DNA of 40,297 bases from Fibrobacter sp. Its GTDB lineage: Bacteria; Fibrobacterota; Fibrobacteria; Fibrobacterales; Fibrobacteraceae. Positions 1-6,919 of the stretch are shown here, in pieces. Both the position numbers and the translations under genes were made by a program. A model generated the notes under the pieces. The model was given only the letters and a program-made list of their open reading frames with translations. It ran no database searches and was not told where the DNA came from. Position 1 is the stretch's first letter; every line of letters starts with the position of its first letter. Location: the NCBI GenBank assembly GCA_017550445.1, contig JAFZOV010000031.1:1-40297 (forward strand). Direction: 5' to 3'.

Positions 1-500
1 CCGACGAATCTCTCATTGACGCTAAGATCGAAGCCGCATTCGACCAGGCATTCGCCGTGGTGGAAAGCGTGCGTGGCGTGCGTGGCCGCTACAACGTGAG
101 CCCCGCAACCAAGCTCAACGCCGTGGTGAGCGTCGACGACGCCGCAACGGAAGCCAGCGTGAAGGATTGTATCGCTATCATCACCGAACTTTCCGGTCTT
201 GAAAACCTCACGGTTGCCGTGAAGGCCGCCAAGCCGAAGTTCAGCGCCAGCGCTGTGGTGCCCGGTGGCGAACTCTACATCCCGCTCGAAGGAATCCTCG
301 ACCCGGCCGCAGAAATCGCCCGCCTCGAGAAGGAAATCGAGAAGGCCAAATCATTCGCCGCTTCTATTGAGAAAAAGCTTTCTAACCAAAAGTTTGTCTC
401 AGGAGCTCCCGAGGCGGTAGTCAACGCTGAACGAGTAAAGTTGGCTACACAGCAAGATATCATTGCCAAAAACGAGGCTGCGCTCAAGGAACTGAAGTAA
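1..500 (+). CDS. valS: Valine--tRNA ligase, C-terminal part (5' end outside window)
   Basis: This frame is open from base 3 and ends at TAA 498-500, so only the last ~165 residues are present. Valyl-tRNA synthetase charges tRNA-Val in the cytoplasm. The segment starts in the anticodon-binding helical domain, with the motif RGRYNVSP typical of class I ValRS, and continues into the C-terminal arm. That arm is a Lys/Glu/Ala-rich coiled coil beginning near LDPAAEIARLEKEIEK and including the ValRS-typical KLSNQKFVSGAPEAVV, which contacts tRNA. The catalytic HIGH and KMSKS regions lie upstream of the window. The GTG at 57 is an internal valine, not a start. A hairpin repeat begins directly after the stop codon and a strong terminator follows. 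Confidence 0.95.
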   Translation, partial: DESLIDAKIEAAFDQAFAVVESVRGVRGRYNVSPATKLNAVVSVDDAATEASVKDCIAIITELSGLENLTVAVKAAKPKFSASAVVPGGELYIPLEGILDPAAEIARLEKEIEKAKSFAASIEKKLSNQKFVSGAPEAVVNAERVKLATQQDIIAKNEAALKELK

Positions 501-501
501 A

Positions 502-531
502 AGGAGATGCCCGGTCAAGCCGGGCATGACA
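502..531 (-). repeat. TGTCAT...ATCTCCT hairpin element, copy 1
   Basis: Read on the minus strand the element starts TGTCAT, holds a perfect 8-bp stem (ATGCCCGG/CCGGGCAT, bases 507-527) and ends ATCTCCT. It begins immediately after the valS stop. The same ends with a different stem recur at 36199-36227 and, inside mnmE, at 27397-27435. A decayed second copy may lie at 536-556. Confidence 0.7.
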
Positions 532-567
532 TTACAGAGTGCCAGGCATGACACTCCGCGCTATTAG

Positions 568-601
568 AAACAGGCGCTCCGATTGGGGCACCTGTTTTTT
601 T
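568..601. terminator. Bidirectional terminator between valS and the Fib_succ lipoprotein
   Basis: AAACAGG...CCTGTTT forms a stem with further inner pairs (GC and CC with GG), followed by a run of seven T on the plus strand and preceded by A residues. The stop codon of the opposing gene lies at its right edge. The inner part, CGCTCC-AT-G--GCACC, resembles the terminator at 21853-21886. Confidence 0.8.
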
Positions 602-1280
602 AGAGGTCGTTTTTGATACAGCGGACATAATTGCGAGTATCATTGCATACATAACAATCATCTATAGTATGTACCACGATATCATAAGGTTTATCATAAA
701 TATTAGAAACCCAAACACCAATCCATATAGCATGAGAACGATATTTTCCTTCATAGCTTCCATCAGAGGTCCACATGTAGGTTATGATAGGCATGCCTAA
801 GTCATGAGTAGATATCAAAGACAAGCCCAAAGAATCATCCTCCGCCCATGGGGAAATTTTTAAGTGTCCAGTCCAATATTCGTCAAATTCCATACCATAC
901 ACAGACGAAAAAAGTGTCTCCCACTCATCTTTTGTTGGCATGCGCCATCCTCTTGGACAAGCTTTCATTGTCGCAGGCCATTGATACATTCGGCCATACA
1001 AAGAGCAATTGGCAGGATTGTCATCTAAGCAGAAAGAACCATCCTTTGTTTTGTAATTCAAGTTCTCTGCCATCCACACTTGTGTACCAAAGGTAAATGT
1101 CTTATACACTTGGCCATCGCGTAAGTCCGTCAACGTATTGGCGACATCATCGTATACACTTCCAGCATAGTCTTCCGATTCATCCTCCGCACTGCTGGGA
1201 TCATCGCTACATCCCGCAAAAAAGCTTAATACCAAGGCTATAAAGCCCCATCCGAATTTCTTAAACAAATACATATTCAC
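600..1280 (-). CDS. Fib_succ_major domain lipoprotein
   Basis: The protein has 226 residues. An N-terminal signal peptide ends in the lipobox FFAGC followed by an acidic/serine spacer, so it is probably an outer-membrane lipoprotein. The body has the Fibrobacter succinogenes major paralogous domain signature: LTDLRDGQVYKTFTFG, then QVWMAENLNY, then YGRMYQWPATMKACPRGWR and MPTKDEWE. The biochemical role of this family is unknown; it is expanded in Fibrobacter and presumed to act at the cell surface. The start may be GTG 1280 (with GAGG five bases upstream) or ATG 1274. The coding strand looks richer in A+T than neighbouring genes. The gene lies between two copies of a 15-bp direct repeat (586-600 and 1337-1351), which suggests a late arrival at this site. 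Confidence 0.88.
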   Translation of the reverse strand: MNMYLFKKFGWGFIALVLSFFAGCSDDPSSAEDESEDYAGSVYDDVANTLTDLRDGQVYKTFTFGTQVWMAENLNYKTKDGSFCLDDNPANCSLYGRMYQWPATMKACPRGWRMPTKDEWETLFSSVYGMEFDEYWTGHLKISPWAEDDSLGLSLISTHDLGMPIITYMWTSDGSYEGKYRSHAIWIGVWVSNIYDKPYDIVVHTIDDCYVCNDTRNYVRCIKNDL

Positions 1281-1336
1281 AATAACCTCTTCGTCAACAT
1301 ATAATATCGGCGCGTTATTTCCTAAAAATAGTTAAA

Positions 1337-1351
1337 GGGCACCTGTTTTTT
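1337..1351 (+). repeat. 15-bp direct repeat, second copy (first copy 586-600)
   Basis: GGGCACCTGTTTTTT occurs exactly twice, at 586-600 inside the valS terminator and here. The two copies flank the Fib_succ gene precisely. This copy lacks the left half of the terminator stem, so it is not itself a terminator. Confidence 0.85.
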
Positions 1352-1390
1352 GCATTCCCCGATGACTCAAATCACGCATTTTTGACAAGC

Positions 1391-1420
1391 TTGAAAATCG
1401 GTCTCTTTTTTTACTAACTT
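1391..1420 (+). promoter_or_regulatory. Putative promoter of the 1454-2344 gene
   Basis: TTGAAA (1391-1396), an 18-nt spacer and TAACTT (1415-1420) lie ~33 nt before the start codon. A TTGACAAGC motif overlaps just upstream (1382-1390) and recurs twice before the AT-hook gene. Confidence 0.5.
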
Positions 1421-1453
1421 ATTCAGGAGATGGACTAATAAGGAGAAGAGAAC

Positions 1454-2344
1454 ATGAATTTCACAGCAATTTTACGTGCAGGCGTTCTGTCCGTGGGCAT
1501 TTTGCCCGTGAGCCTATATGCAGCCGAATGCGAATTTACGCCCCCTGCAAGGGGCTCATCGAGTGCCGATCCATCGTTTGGCTACCCGGCTACATCCATC
1601 TACCTTTTCGAAGACAGCTATCTGGACATTTCCAAGATGGACCAGCGCGAGCCCGCCGTCAAGAACGTCTCGGGTACCGACACCGCATGGGTGTACAAAT
1701 CCGAGCTTGACTCAACACTCTTCGTAATTGTCAATGAAAAATTCGTGAAGGTGGCGCGCGTCGCCTATTCCAACAACGATAGAGATTTCGTAGACTCGCT
1801 TTTTTCCGTGCATCACGACGCCGTATTCAAGGACGAATTTCCACGCCTGCAAAAGGCCGGAGTCTTCAAGGGAACGGCCGAACAAGCGGACTCTCTCGTG
1901 AACCACGTTTTTGACCTATGCCGCAAATTCTACTGCAAGGAATTTGGCTACACCGGCTGCGAATACAACCCTCCTTACGACAGAGGGCGCAACCAAGGAC
2001 ATGATGTCGACATGGCTGACGGCCCGCTGGCGATGTCTGCCGTTGCCGGCGAATTCAGCATCATCCTCGACACACTGAACTTCTGCCCGGATTACAAGTA
2101 CCCGGCCGAAGATATTACACCGACGCAAAGTTTGCCCCAACCCCGCGCGAAGGCAAAATTCGCACGACTCGGCTTTAGCCGCTACCAAATCGCAGACGTC
2201 ACCCCCGCCACGCCTTACAAGGCTTTCAGCCTGAATGGCCAACTAATAGAAAGCGGCATCTTAAGTAACAGCGTGTTTACGGCAAAAAAATTGCCCGTCA
2301 TCCTGATGTTGAACGACGGGCGAAGCCTTTATCTGAAGGATTAA
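1454..2344 (+). CDS. Secreted protein of unknown function with a possible type IX-like C-terminal tail
   Basis: 296 residues, not recognised as a known family. A good ribosome-binding site (AAGGAGAAG) precedes ATG 1454. The N-terminus is a signal peptide cut after SLYAA. The mature part contains five Cys residues, including a cluster in LCRKFYCKEFGYTGCEY, and a conserved-looking GHDVDMADGPLAMSAV segment. The last ~60 residues read like the short beta-sandwich tails on Fibrobacter extracellular proteins (a pattern of hydrophobic strand, SLNGQLIESG, then LPVILMLNDGRSLYLK). That resembles the GH9 and GH26 tails in this window and suggests secretion with surface sorting. It is convergent with the ABC permease gene, 4 nt apart. 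Confidence 0.75.
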   Translation: MNFTAILRAGVLSVGILPVSLYAAECEFTPPARGSSSADPSFGYPATSIYLFEDSYLDISKMDQREPAVKNVSGTDTAWVYKSELDSTLFVIVNEKFVKVARVAYSNNDRDFVDSLFSVHHDAVFKDEFPRLQKAGVFKGTAEQADSLVNHVFDLCRKFYCKEFGYTGCEYNPPYDRGRNQGHDVDMADGPLAMSAVAGEFSIILDTLNFCPDYKYPAEDITPTQSLPQPRAKAKFARLGFSRYQIADVTPATPYKAFSLNGQLIESGILSNSVFTAKKLPVILMLNDGRSLYLKD

Positions 2345-2348
2345 TTAG

Positions 2349-2993
2349 CTAAAGGCTTACGAACTTACGCATGCAAACGAAAGTCGCAAGCATGCAAATG
2401 GCAACAGATACCACCAAAACAATCGCAGGAACGAGCACACCCTGCAAAAAAGATTCATGGCCGAGCTGAACCAACAGCAATAGCGGCACCACCACAAACA
2501 GCGAGAGTTGCGTGGCTGCACGGGCCGTCTTGACGCGGAGCGAAAACAGCAGAGAAAAAGCACTTGTGATAAGCACTGCCGAAAGCGCCCCGAGAATAGA
2601 AGCGACGGCGATCGTTGTAGATATTGCCGGATGCGAAAACCAGTATGCAAATTCCGCGAGCAAAGAAAACGCCAACGGAAACGGCAACACCGCCAAAAGC
2701 TTGCCCCAAAAGAGCTTAACCGGAGCAATCGGCGAAAGCTGCAAAAGTTCGAGAGAATTGCGTTCTCGCTCCCCCGCAAAGCTGTCCGCTGCCAAGGGAG
2801 CACCCATCGGAGCCATCAGGCAACCGAGCAGGAGCATCATGTAGCCTTCCATGCCCTGCATAATCTGCCCGCCATAACGCGACACGGCAATTGCCTGAGA
2901 TGCCGCCAAAATAACCGGCGGAATAATGAAGGGTATCCAGAATCGGGGATCCCTAAAAATCAAGCGCAGTTCATGTTTAAACACGTGGAGCAC
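2349..2993 (-). CDS. ABC-2 type transporter permease subunit
   Basis: 214 residues with about six hydrophobic segments. The N-terminus MLHVFKHELRLIFRDPRFW and the following membrane helix are typical of ABC-2/NatB-type permeases. So is the SFAGERERNSLELLQLSPI element, which is the conserved cytoplasmic ERE helix region of this class. It probably forms a half-transporter with an ATPase encoded elsewhere, since no ABC ATPase is present nearby; the substrate is unknown. The start is GTG 2993. TACATT lies exactly 6 nt upstream of this GTG and there is no correctly spaced Shine-Dalgarno, so the mRNA is predicted to be leaderless. Confidence 0.8.
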   Translation of the reverse strand: MLHVFKHELRLIFRDPRFWIPFIIPPVILAASQAIAVSRYGGQIMQGMEGYMMLLLGCLMAPMGAPLAADSFAGERERNSLELLQLSPIAPVKLFWGKLLAVLPFPLAFSLLAEFAYWFSHPAISTTIAVASILGALSAVLITSAFSLLFSLRVKTARAATQLSLFVVVPLLLLVQLGHESFLQGVLVPAIVLVVSVAICMLATFVCMRKFVSL

Positions 2994-2999
2994 AATCCT

Positions 3000-3038
3000 A
3001 ATGTAGAAATTTTTTGTAGCAGCGCTATTTTCTATATT
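3000..3038. promoter_or_regulatory. Face-to-face -10 elements for the ABC permease and TM2 genes
   Basis: TACATT on the minus strand (3000-3005) is 6 nt from the permease GTG. TATATT on the plus strand (3033-3038) serves TM2/rdgB with a ~20-nt leader. Only 27 nt separate the two, so polymerases would compete. The layout mirrors 10626-10670. Confidence 0.55.
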
Positions 3039-3065
3039 TGTTTCGCCTTAAACCAAGGAGTTTTT

Positions 3066-3257
3066 ATGGCCGCTCAAGGTGAACACAATAAATGGATTGC
3101 TCTCGCCCTTTGCATTTTGCTGGGCTACCTCGGCCTGCACCGTTTTTACGAAGGTAAAATCTGGACCGGTCTTCTCTGGCTTTGCACCGGCGGACTCTGC
3201 GGCGTAGGCGTTGTTGTTGACGCGATTTTGATCGTTATGAAACCGGAACACTACTAA
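3066..3257 (+). CDS. TM2 domain protein
   Basis: 63 residues. After a short polar N-terminus (MAAQGEHNK) come two transmembrane helices. They are joined by the TM2 signature LLGYLGLHRFYEGK, with TGLLWLCTGGLCGVGVVVDAILI following. TM2 proteins are small membrane proteins of unknown biochemical role. The start is ATG 3066, preceded by AAGGAG at proper spacing; the longer upstream open frame has no support. Its stop overlaps the rdgB start (TAATG), so the two genes are translationally coupled. Confidence 0.85.
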   Translation: MAAQGEHNKWIALALCILLGYLGLHRFYEGKIWTGLLWLCTGGLCGVGVVVDAILIVMKPEHY

Positions 3258-3880
3258 TGAAGCATTTATTCGTCATTGCAACGGGAAATCCTGGAAAGAT
3301 TAGGGACTTTGCGCACATTCTCGGAACCGAGAACAAAGAATTCAAGACACTCAAGGACATCGGCTTTGAAGGCGACATCGTTGAAGACGGCGATTCCTTT
3401 GAAGCAAACGCCATTATCAAATCGAGCACAGTCGCCAAGTGGCTCTGCGAAAAGAAGATTGAAGCCACGGTGCTTGCAGACGACTCCGGTTTGGAAGTTT
3501 TCGCATTGAACGGCGAACCGGGTATTTACAGCGCCCGTTACTGCGGCTACCACGGCAACGACCAGGCAAACAACGACAAGCTCATGCAAAAGCTAGAAGG
3601 CGTCAAGGACCGCAGCGCCCGCTATTTCTGCGCACTCTCTTACCAGAAAGTCGGCGAAGTAGACGGCAAGTGGACCGTAAGCGAGCCCAAAATTTACGAA
3701 GGGCAGTGCCGCGGACAAATCAACTTCGCCCCCGTAGGCGATATGGGATTCGGCTACGACCCGCTCTTTGTACCCGACGGATTCGACCGCACCTTCGCGC
3801 AGATGGAACTTGCCGAAAAGAAAGGCATCAGCCACCGCGGAAACGCCATCCGCGCGATGAAAGCGGATTTAGAAAGATAA
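3257..3880 (+). CDS. rdgB: XTP/dITP pyrophosphatase (Ham1/RdgB family)
   Basis: 207 residues, full length. The enzyme hydrolyses dITP, dXTP and their ribo-forms to monophosphates, keeping deaminated purines out of DNA and RNA. Visible family motifs are the N-terminal ATGNPGKIRDF (phosphate binding), EDGDSFEANAIIKS, the metal and base site LADDSGLEVFALNGEPGIYSARY, the GFGYDPLF motif and the C-terminal ISHRGNAIRAM. It is coupled to the TM2 gene by a TAATG overlap. A four-unit heptamer array begins at its stop codon and a terminator follows. Confidence 0.96.
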   Translation: MKHLFVIATGNPGKIRDFAHILGTENKEFKTLKDIGFEGDIVEDGDSFEANAIIKSSTVAKWLCEKKIEATVLADDSGLEVFALNGEPGIYSARYCGYHGNDQANNDKLMQKLEGVKDRSARYFCALSYQKVGEVDGKWTVSEPKIYEGQCRGQINFAPVGDMGFGYDPLFVPDGFDRTFAQMELAEKKGISHRGNAIRAMKADLER

Positions 3881-3909
3881 TTAGGAATTAAGAATTAGAA
3901 ATTAGGAAC
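3879..3909 (+). repeat. Heptamer array, AATTCGG family (forward block)
   Basis: Four 7-bp units in register starting within the rdgB stop codon: AATTAGG, AATTAAG, AATTAGA, AATTAGG. The reverse-complement block of the same family lies at 3979-4006, on the other side of the terminator. Confidence 0.8.
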
Positions 3910-3914
3910 AGAAA

Positions 3915-3949
3915 AAAACACCCTGAGAAATTTCTCAAGGTGTTTTTTC
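3915..3949 (+). terminator. rdgB terminator
   Basis: AACACC-TGAGAAA pairs with TTTCTCA-GGTGTT (13 of 14 positions), followed by six T and preceded by a run of A. It may act in both directions for the converging DUF3078 gene. Confidence 0.88.
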
Positions 3950-3978
3950 AAAGAATTATAATTTTAGACTAGTCCTAT

Positions 3979-4006
3979 AATTCCGAATTCATAAATCCGA
4001 ATTCCG
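3979..4006 (-). repeat. Heptamer array, AATTCGG family (reverse block)
   Basis: Four 7-bp units in register: AATTCCG, AATTCAT, AAATCCG, AATTCCG. These are reverse complements of the AATTCGG-type units. Together with 3879-3909 they flank the terminator as an imperfect inverted pair. Confidence 0.75.
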
Positions 4007-4012
4007 AACTAC

Positions 4013-4031
4013 AGAGCGCCTTCGGCGCTCT
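4013..4031 (-). other. Stem-loop at the end of the DUF3078 gene
   Basis: AGAGCGCC and GGCGCTCT form a perfect 8-bp stem with a 3-nt loop directly after the stop codon. There is no T-run, so it is more likely an mRNA 3'-end stabiliser than a full terminator. Confidence 0.55.
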
Positions 4032-4903
4032 TAGAACCAGCGCCAGGTCAGGCCAAAGAGCACCATGCTCTTGTACTGCGTATCTTCGTCGAGATCCCAG
4101 TCGTAAGCCATGTCGAAGCCCACCTGAAGTTCAATCAGCGGAGCAATCATGACAGAGAGCAGGTTTTCCCAAAGGCCGTCAATCTTTTCCATGCCTTCGA
4201 AGTTGCAGAAGGCCCACAGACGGGTCTTGAAGCTCACGATATCAGAGAAGGCATACTTGGCTTCGGTGATAGATTCGAGACCGGGTTCGTCACGGAACTT
4301 TTCAAACTTGTCGGTGTCCTTGTCGTCAGCGTAGCCATAACCGTTAGAAATGGTCATACGGTTAGCAAAACCGAGGCGCTGAGAGAAGTTGTCGTTCGGA
4401 ATGTAAGCAAGACCGGCGAGCTGAGTTTCGTAGGCAGGATCCATGAAGCTGGAAATAGCCTTCTTGACTTCGTTGCCATCTTCGTCTTCGCTATATTCGT
4501 AGCCAGCCATGAACTGGGTTTCGAAACGGTTACCGATGTAGGGTTTCAGGACTTCGGTCATATTGAAGTCAAGCATAGATTCCCAGAACAGACGGTCATT
4601 GGACTTGCGCTTACCCACGCCCTTGGTCCATGTCTGACCGAGGTCAATATCAATGAGGTTACGCCAGTTGGCCACCTTCCACTTACCCTGCACATCGGCA
4701 TCGTAAGTCACGAGCCAAGTGTAGTTGGAGGTACCGTCCTTCTGCCAGTTGCTGAAGTTGTACCAGTTATAGCGAACTGCTGCGACCACGTCGGCTGTCC
4801 AGTTTTCGGGGAGAGCCCCTTCGAACATGCCACCTTCAGCCATTGCAGGAGCGGCAAATGCGCAAGCAAATGCGCAAGCCTTGATAAGTGATTTCATCTT
4901 CAT
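4031..4903 (-). CDS. DUF3078 family outer-membrane protein
   Basis: 290 residues. The signal peptide ends near APAMAEGG. The mature protein has alternating amphipathic strands with many Trp/Tyr, opening with ENWTADVVAAVRYNWYNFSNWQKDG. That is the DUF3078 signature (unknown function, seen in Bacteroidetes and Fibrobacter envelopes). It ends in aromatic residues, TWRWF, as expected for an outer-membrane beta-barrel recognised by BamA. The ribosome-binding site AAAAGGAA precedes ATG 4903. A TATATT -10 on the minus strand near 4961-4966 gives a leader of ~50 nt. It is divergent from the 5018 gene. The ligand is unknown. Confidence 0.8.
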   Translation of the reverse strand: MKMKSLIKACAFACAFAAPAMAEGGMFEGALPENWTADVVAAVRYNWYNFSNWQKDGTSNYTWLVTYDADVQGKWKVANWRNLIDIDLGQTWTKGVGKRKSNDRLFWESMLDFNMTEVLKPYIGNRFETQFMAGYEYSEDEDGNEVKKAISSFMDPAYETQLAGLAYIPNDNFSQRLGFANRMTISNGYGYADDKDTDKFEKFRDEPGLESITEAKYAFSDIVSFKTRLWAFCNFEGMEKIDGLWENLLSVMIAPLIELQVGFDMAYDWDLDEDTQYKSMVLFGLTWRWF

Positions 4904-5005
4904 ATTGATTCCTTTTTTGTGGTCCGTGCTACGGCGGGCCGAGTTTTATACAAAACAATATAGGAATAAAAACACATTTTTGCGAGTATATCCGCATGTT
5001 TTGTC

Positions 5006-5017
5006 TATATTTGGACT
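5006..5017 (+). promoter_or_regulatory. -10 element of a predicted leaderless gene (5018)
   Basis: TATATT (5006-5011) is followed by 6 nt and then ATG 5018. No purine-rich ribosome-binding site is present. Confidence 0.55.
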
Positions 5018-5518
5018 ATGTTTTGCTCCCGTTTTTTTTGTACGCTACTATTCATTTCTCTTTTTGCCATTTGCAGTCACGCAAGCGACTGGCGATTTAA
5101 CGCCGGTCTCGGAATCCGAAATCAGACTCCGGTTGTCGCCATTGCAGGATTCGGCTACAAAGAACTGGTATTTCGCGCACAAGGAATGGGCTATATCCAC
5201 AACAAAAGCGACTACTGGTGCGGAGTCCGCGGAAGCCTTCTTTGGACATTCTTCAAAGACGCTCCCTTTAACATCGATGCCGGCATCGGCGGCGGATACG
5301 AATACGCCAGAGCCCCCAACGAAATGCACGAAGCACTGGACAACGCCAACGGTTTTATCGTATTCCCCTACAATTATAAGGAACTCGGAGACATTTCAAT
5401 AGAACTGTGGACTCGCCTATACGGATTCTACACACAAATTAGCGTTCCCACGAAAAAATTCGCCGAGCATGATGCGCACAAAGTTTTCTGGGGCGCAGGG
5501 TATATGTACGAGTTTTAA
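5018..5518 (+). CDS. Small predicted outer-membrane beta-barrel protein
   Basis: 166 residues of unrecognised family. A cleavable signal peptide ends near ICSHA. The mature part is a series of short amphipathic strands rich in Gly and aromatics (WRFNAGLGIR, VAIAGFGYKELVFRAQGMGY, NIDAGIGGGYEYA). It ends GAGYMYEF with a terminal Phe, the usual outer-membrane beta-barrel ending. The size fits an 8-stranded barrel. It stands alone between a divergent DUF3078 gene and convergent argG. A heptamer array begins at its stop codon. Confidence 0.65.
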   Translation: MFCSRFFCTLLFISLFAICSHASDWRFNAGLGIRNQTPVVAIAGFGYKELVFRAQGMGYIHNKSDYWCGVRGSLLWTFFKDAPFNIDAGIGGGYEYARAPNEMHEALDNANGFIVFPYNYKELGDISIELWTRLYGFYTQISVPTKKFAEHDAHKVFWGAGYMYEF

Positions 5519-5551
5519 TGTGAAATGTGAAGTGTGGGATGTGATAAATGC
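5517..5551 (+). repeat. Heptamer array, AATGTGA family (5 units)
   Basis: Units in register from within the TAA stop: AATGTGA, AATGTGA, AGTGTGG, GATGTGA, TAAATGC. Same family as 10087-10204 and 13136-13219. Confidence 0.8.
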
Positions 5552-5583
5552 AAAAAATCCTCGGCTGAGCCGAGGATTTTTTT
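5552..5583. terminator. Bidirectional terminator (5018 gene / argG)
   Basis: AAAATCCTCGGC and GCCGAGGATTTT form a perfect 12-bp stem with a 3-nt loop. A run of A lies on the left and T on the right, so it can end both converging transcripts. Confidence 0.93.
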
Positions 5584-5598
5584 GAATGTCTTTAAAGA

Positions 5599-6870
5599 CT
5601 ACTTATTCGGGAGCTTGACCGGCTTGCCGAAGTCGACGTTGGTCTTGTTGCCGAGCAACAGGGCGCGAGTCTTGAGCGGCAGACCGTAGCAGCGAATGAA
5701 GCCAGTAGCATCCTTCTGGTCGTACATGTCGACATCGGTGAATCCACCGAGGCCCATGTCGTAGAGGCTGTAGGGGCTCTTGATGCCGGCCGGGATGATG
5801 TTGCCCTTGTAGAGCTTGAGAGTCACTTCACCAGTCACAACGGAGTTGACTTCGTTAAAGAAGGCATCCATAGCCTGGCGGAGCGGAGTGAACCACTGAC
5901 CATTGTAAACGAGGTTTGCATAGGTCATAGACATCTTCTGGGCTTCGAACAAAGTTTCCTTGTCGAGCACAAGCTGCTGCAGGCATTCGTGAGCCTTGTA
6001 CAGGAGCGTGCCACCCGGAGTTTCGTACACGCCGCGGCTCTTGAGGCCGACGAGGCGGTTTTCGACGATGTCGAGGAGACCGCAAGCGTTCTTGCCACCG
6101 ATCTTGTTCAGGAATTCGAGGAGTTCCACAGCGCCCATCTTCTTGCCGTTGATGGAAACCGGATTACCCTTTTCGAAACCAATCGTCACGTGATCGGCCT
6201 TGTTCGGGGCCTTTTCGTACGTGGCAGTGTGCTTGAGGAATTCGTACTTGTGTTCCTGTTCCGGGAATTCCAGAACGCCACCTTCGTGAGAAAGGTGCCA
6301 CAGGTTACCGTCTTCGGAATAAATCTTCTTCTTGCTGATGCCGTTAAGCGGAATCTTGTGGGCAGCGGCGTAGTCGATAGCGTCTTCGCGGCTGTGGAAG
6401 TGCCACTTCGGGTCCTTCCACGGAGCGATAATCTGGAGCTTCGGGTTGAGAGCAGCGTAGGTCAGTTCGAAACGGACCTGGTCGTTACCCTTACCGGTAG
6501 CACCGTGAGCAACAGCGTATGCGCCTTCCTTTTCAGCAATCTTCACCTGATACTTGGCGATGAGCGGACGGGCGAAAGAAGTACCCAGGAGGTAGGTGCT
6601 TTCGTACTTGGCACCGGCGCGAACGGTCGGCCAAACGTAGTCTTCGAGGAATTCCTTCTTGAGGTCGAGAACGTAGCACTTGGAAGCGCCAGTCTTGAGA
6701 GCCTTGTCTTCAAGAGCCTTGGCATCCGGGAAGTCGTTCTGACCGAGGTCGGCAGCGAAAGCGATCACTTCGCAGTCGTAGTTTTCCTTGAGCCAGGGGA
6801 TGATGATGGAAGTATCGAGTCCACCGCTATAAGCGAGGACAACCTTTTTCTTGGATTCTTTCTTAGCCAT
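5599..6870 (-). CDS. argG: Argininosuccinate synthase
   Basis: 423 residues, near the usual length of ~400. It joins citrulline and aspartate with ATP to form argininosuccinate, the penultimate step of arginine synthesis, in the cytoplasm. Near the N-terminus is the ATP-pyrophosphatase P-loop [20 protein letters not shown]. The second signature is [15 protein letters not shown], followed by [16 protein letters not shown] and [12 protein letters not shown]. The C-terminus carries the oligomerisation segment. An AAAGGA ribosome-binding site precedes ATG 6870. TATATT (minus strand, 6907-6912) gives a leader of ~30 nt. No other arginine genes are adjacent. Confidence 0.97.
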   Translation of the reverse strand: MAKKESKKKVVLAYSGGLDTSIIIPWLKENYDCEVIAFAADLGQNDFPDAKALEDKALKTGASKCYVLDLKKEFLEDYVWPTVRAGAKYESTYLLGTSFARPLIAKYQVKIAEKEGAYAVAHGATGKGNDQVRFELTYAALNPKLQIIAPWKDPKWHFHSREDAIDYAAAHKIPLNGISKKKIYSEDGNLWHLSHEGGVLEFPEQEHKYEFLKHTATYEKAPNKADHVTIGFEKGNPVSINGKKMGAVELLEFLNKIGGKNACGLLDIVENRLVGLKSRGVYETPGGTLLYKAHECLQQLVLDKETLFEAQKMSMTYANLVYNGQWFTPLRQAMDAFFNEVNSVVTGEVTLKLYKGNIIPAGIKSPYSLYDMGLGGFTDVDMYDQKDATGFIRCYGLPLKTRALLLGNKTNVDFGKPVKLPNK

Positions 6871-6906
6871 TTTTAGCGTCCTTTAAGAAAATTTTTAGAC
6901 GAGTGA

Positions 6907-6912
6907 AATATA
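6907..6912 (-). promoter_or_regulatory. argG -10 element
   Basis: TATATT on the minus strand lies ~37 nt upstream of the argG start, just before the end of mtgA. The -35 region would lie inside the mtgA 3' end and is weak. Confidence 0.45.
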
Positions 6913-6919
6913 GAAACTT

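Noticed and set aside
848..1096. 82-codon plus-strand ORF within the Fib_succ gene
   Set aside because: It is antisense to a recognisable domain, and no ribosome-binding site or family match supports it.
2349..2993. Complete ABC transporter
   Set aside because: Only the permease is present; no Walker A/B ATPase lies within several kb.
2508..3065. Upstream part of a 249-codon frame ending with the TM2 gene
   Set aside because: It is antisense to the ABC permease. Only the last 63 codons, from ATG 3066 behind AAGGAG, match a known family.
5989..6876. 295-codon open frame opposite argG
   Set aside because: It is an antisense shadow; argG on the minus strand is certain. Codon bias of the real gene keeps the opposite frame open.
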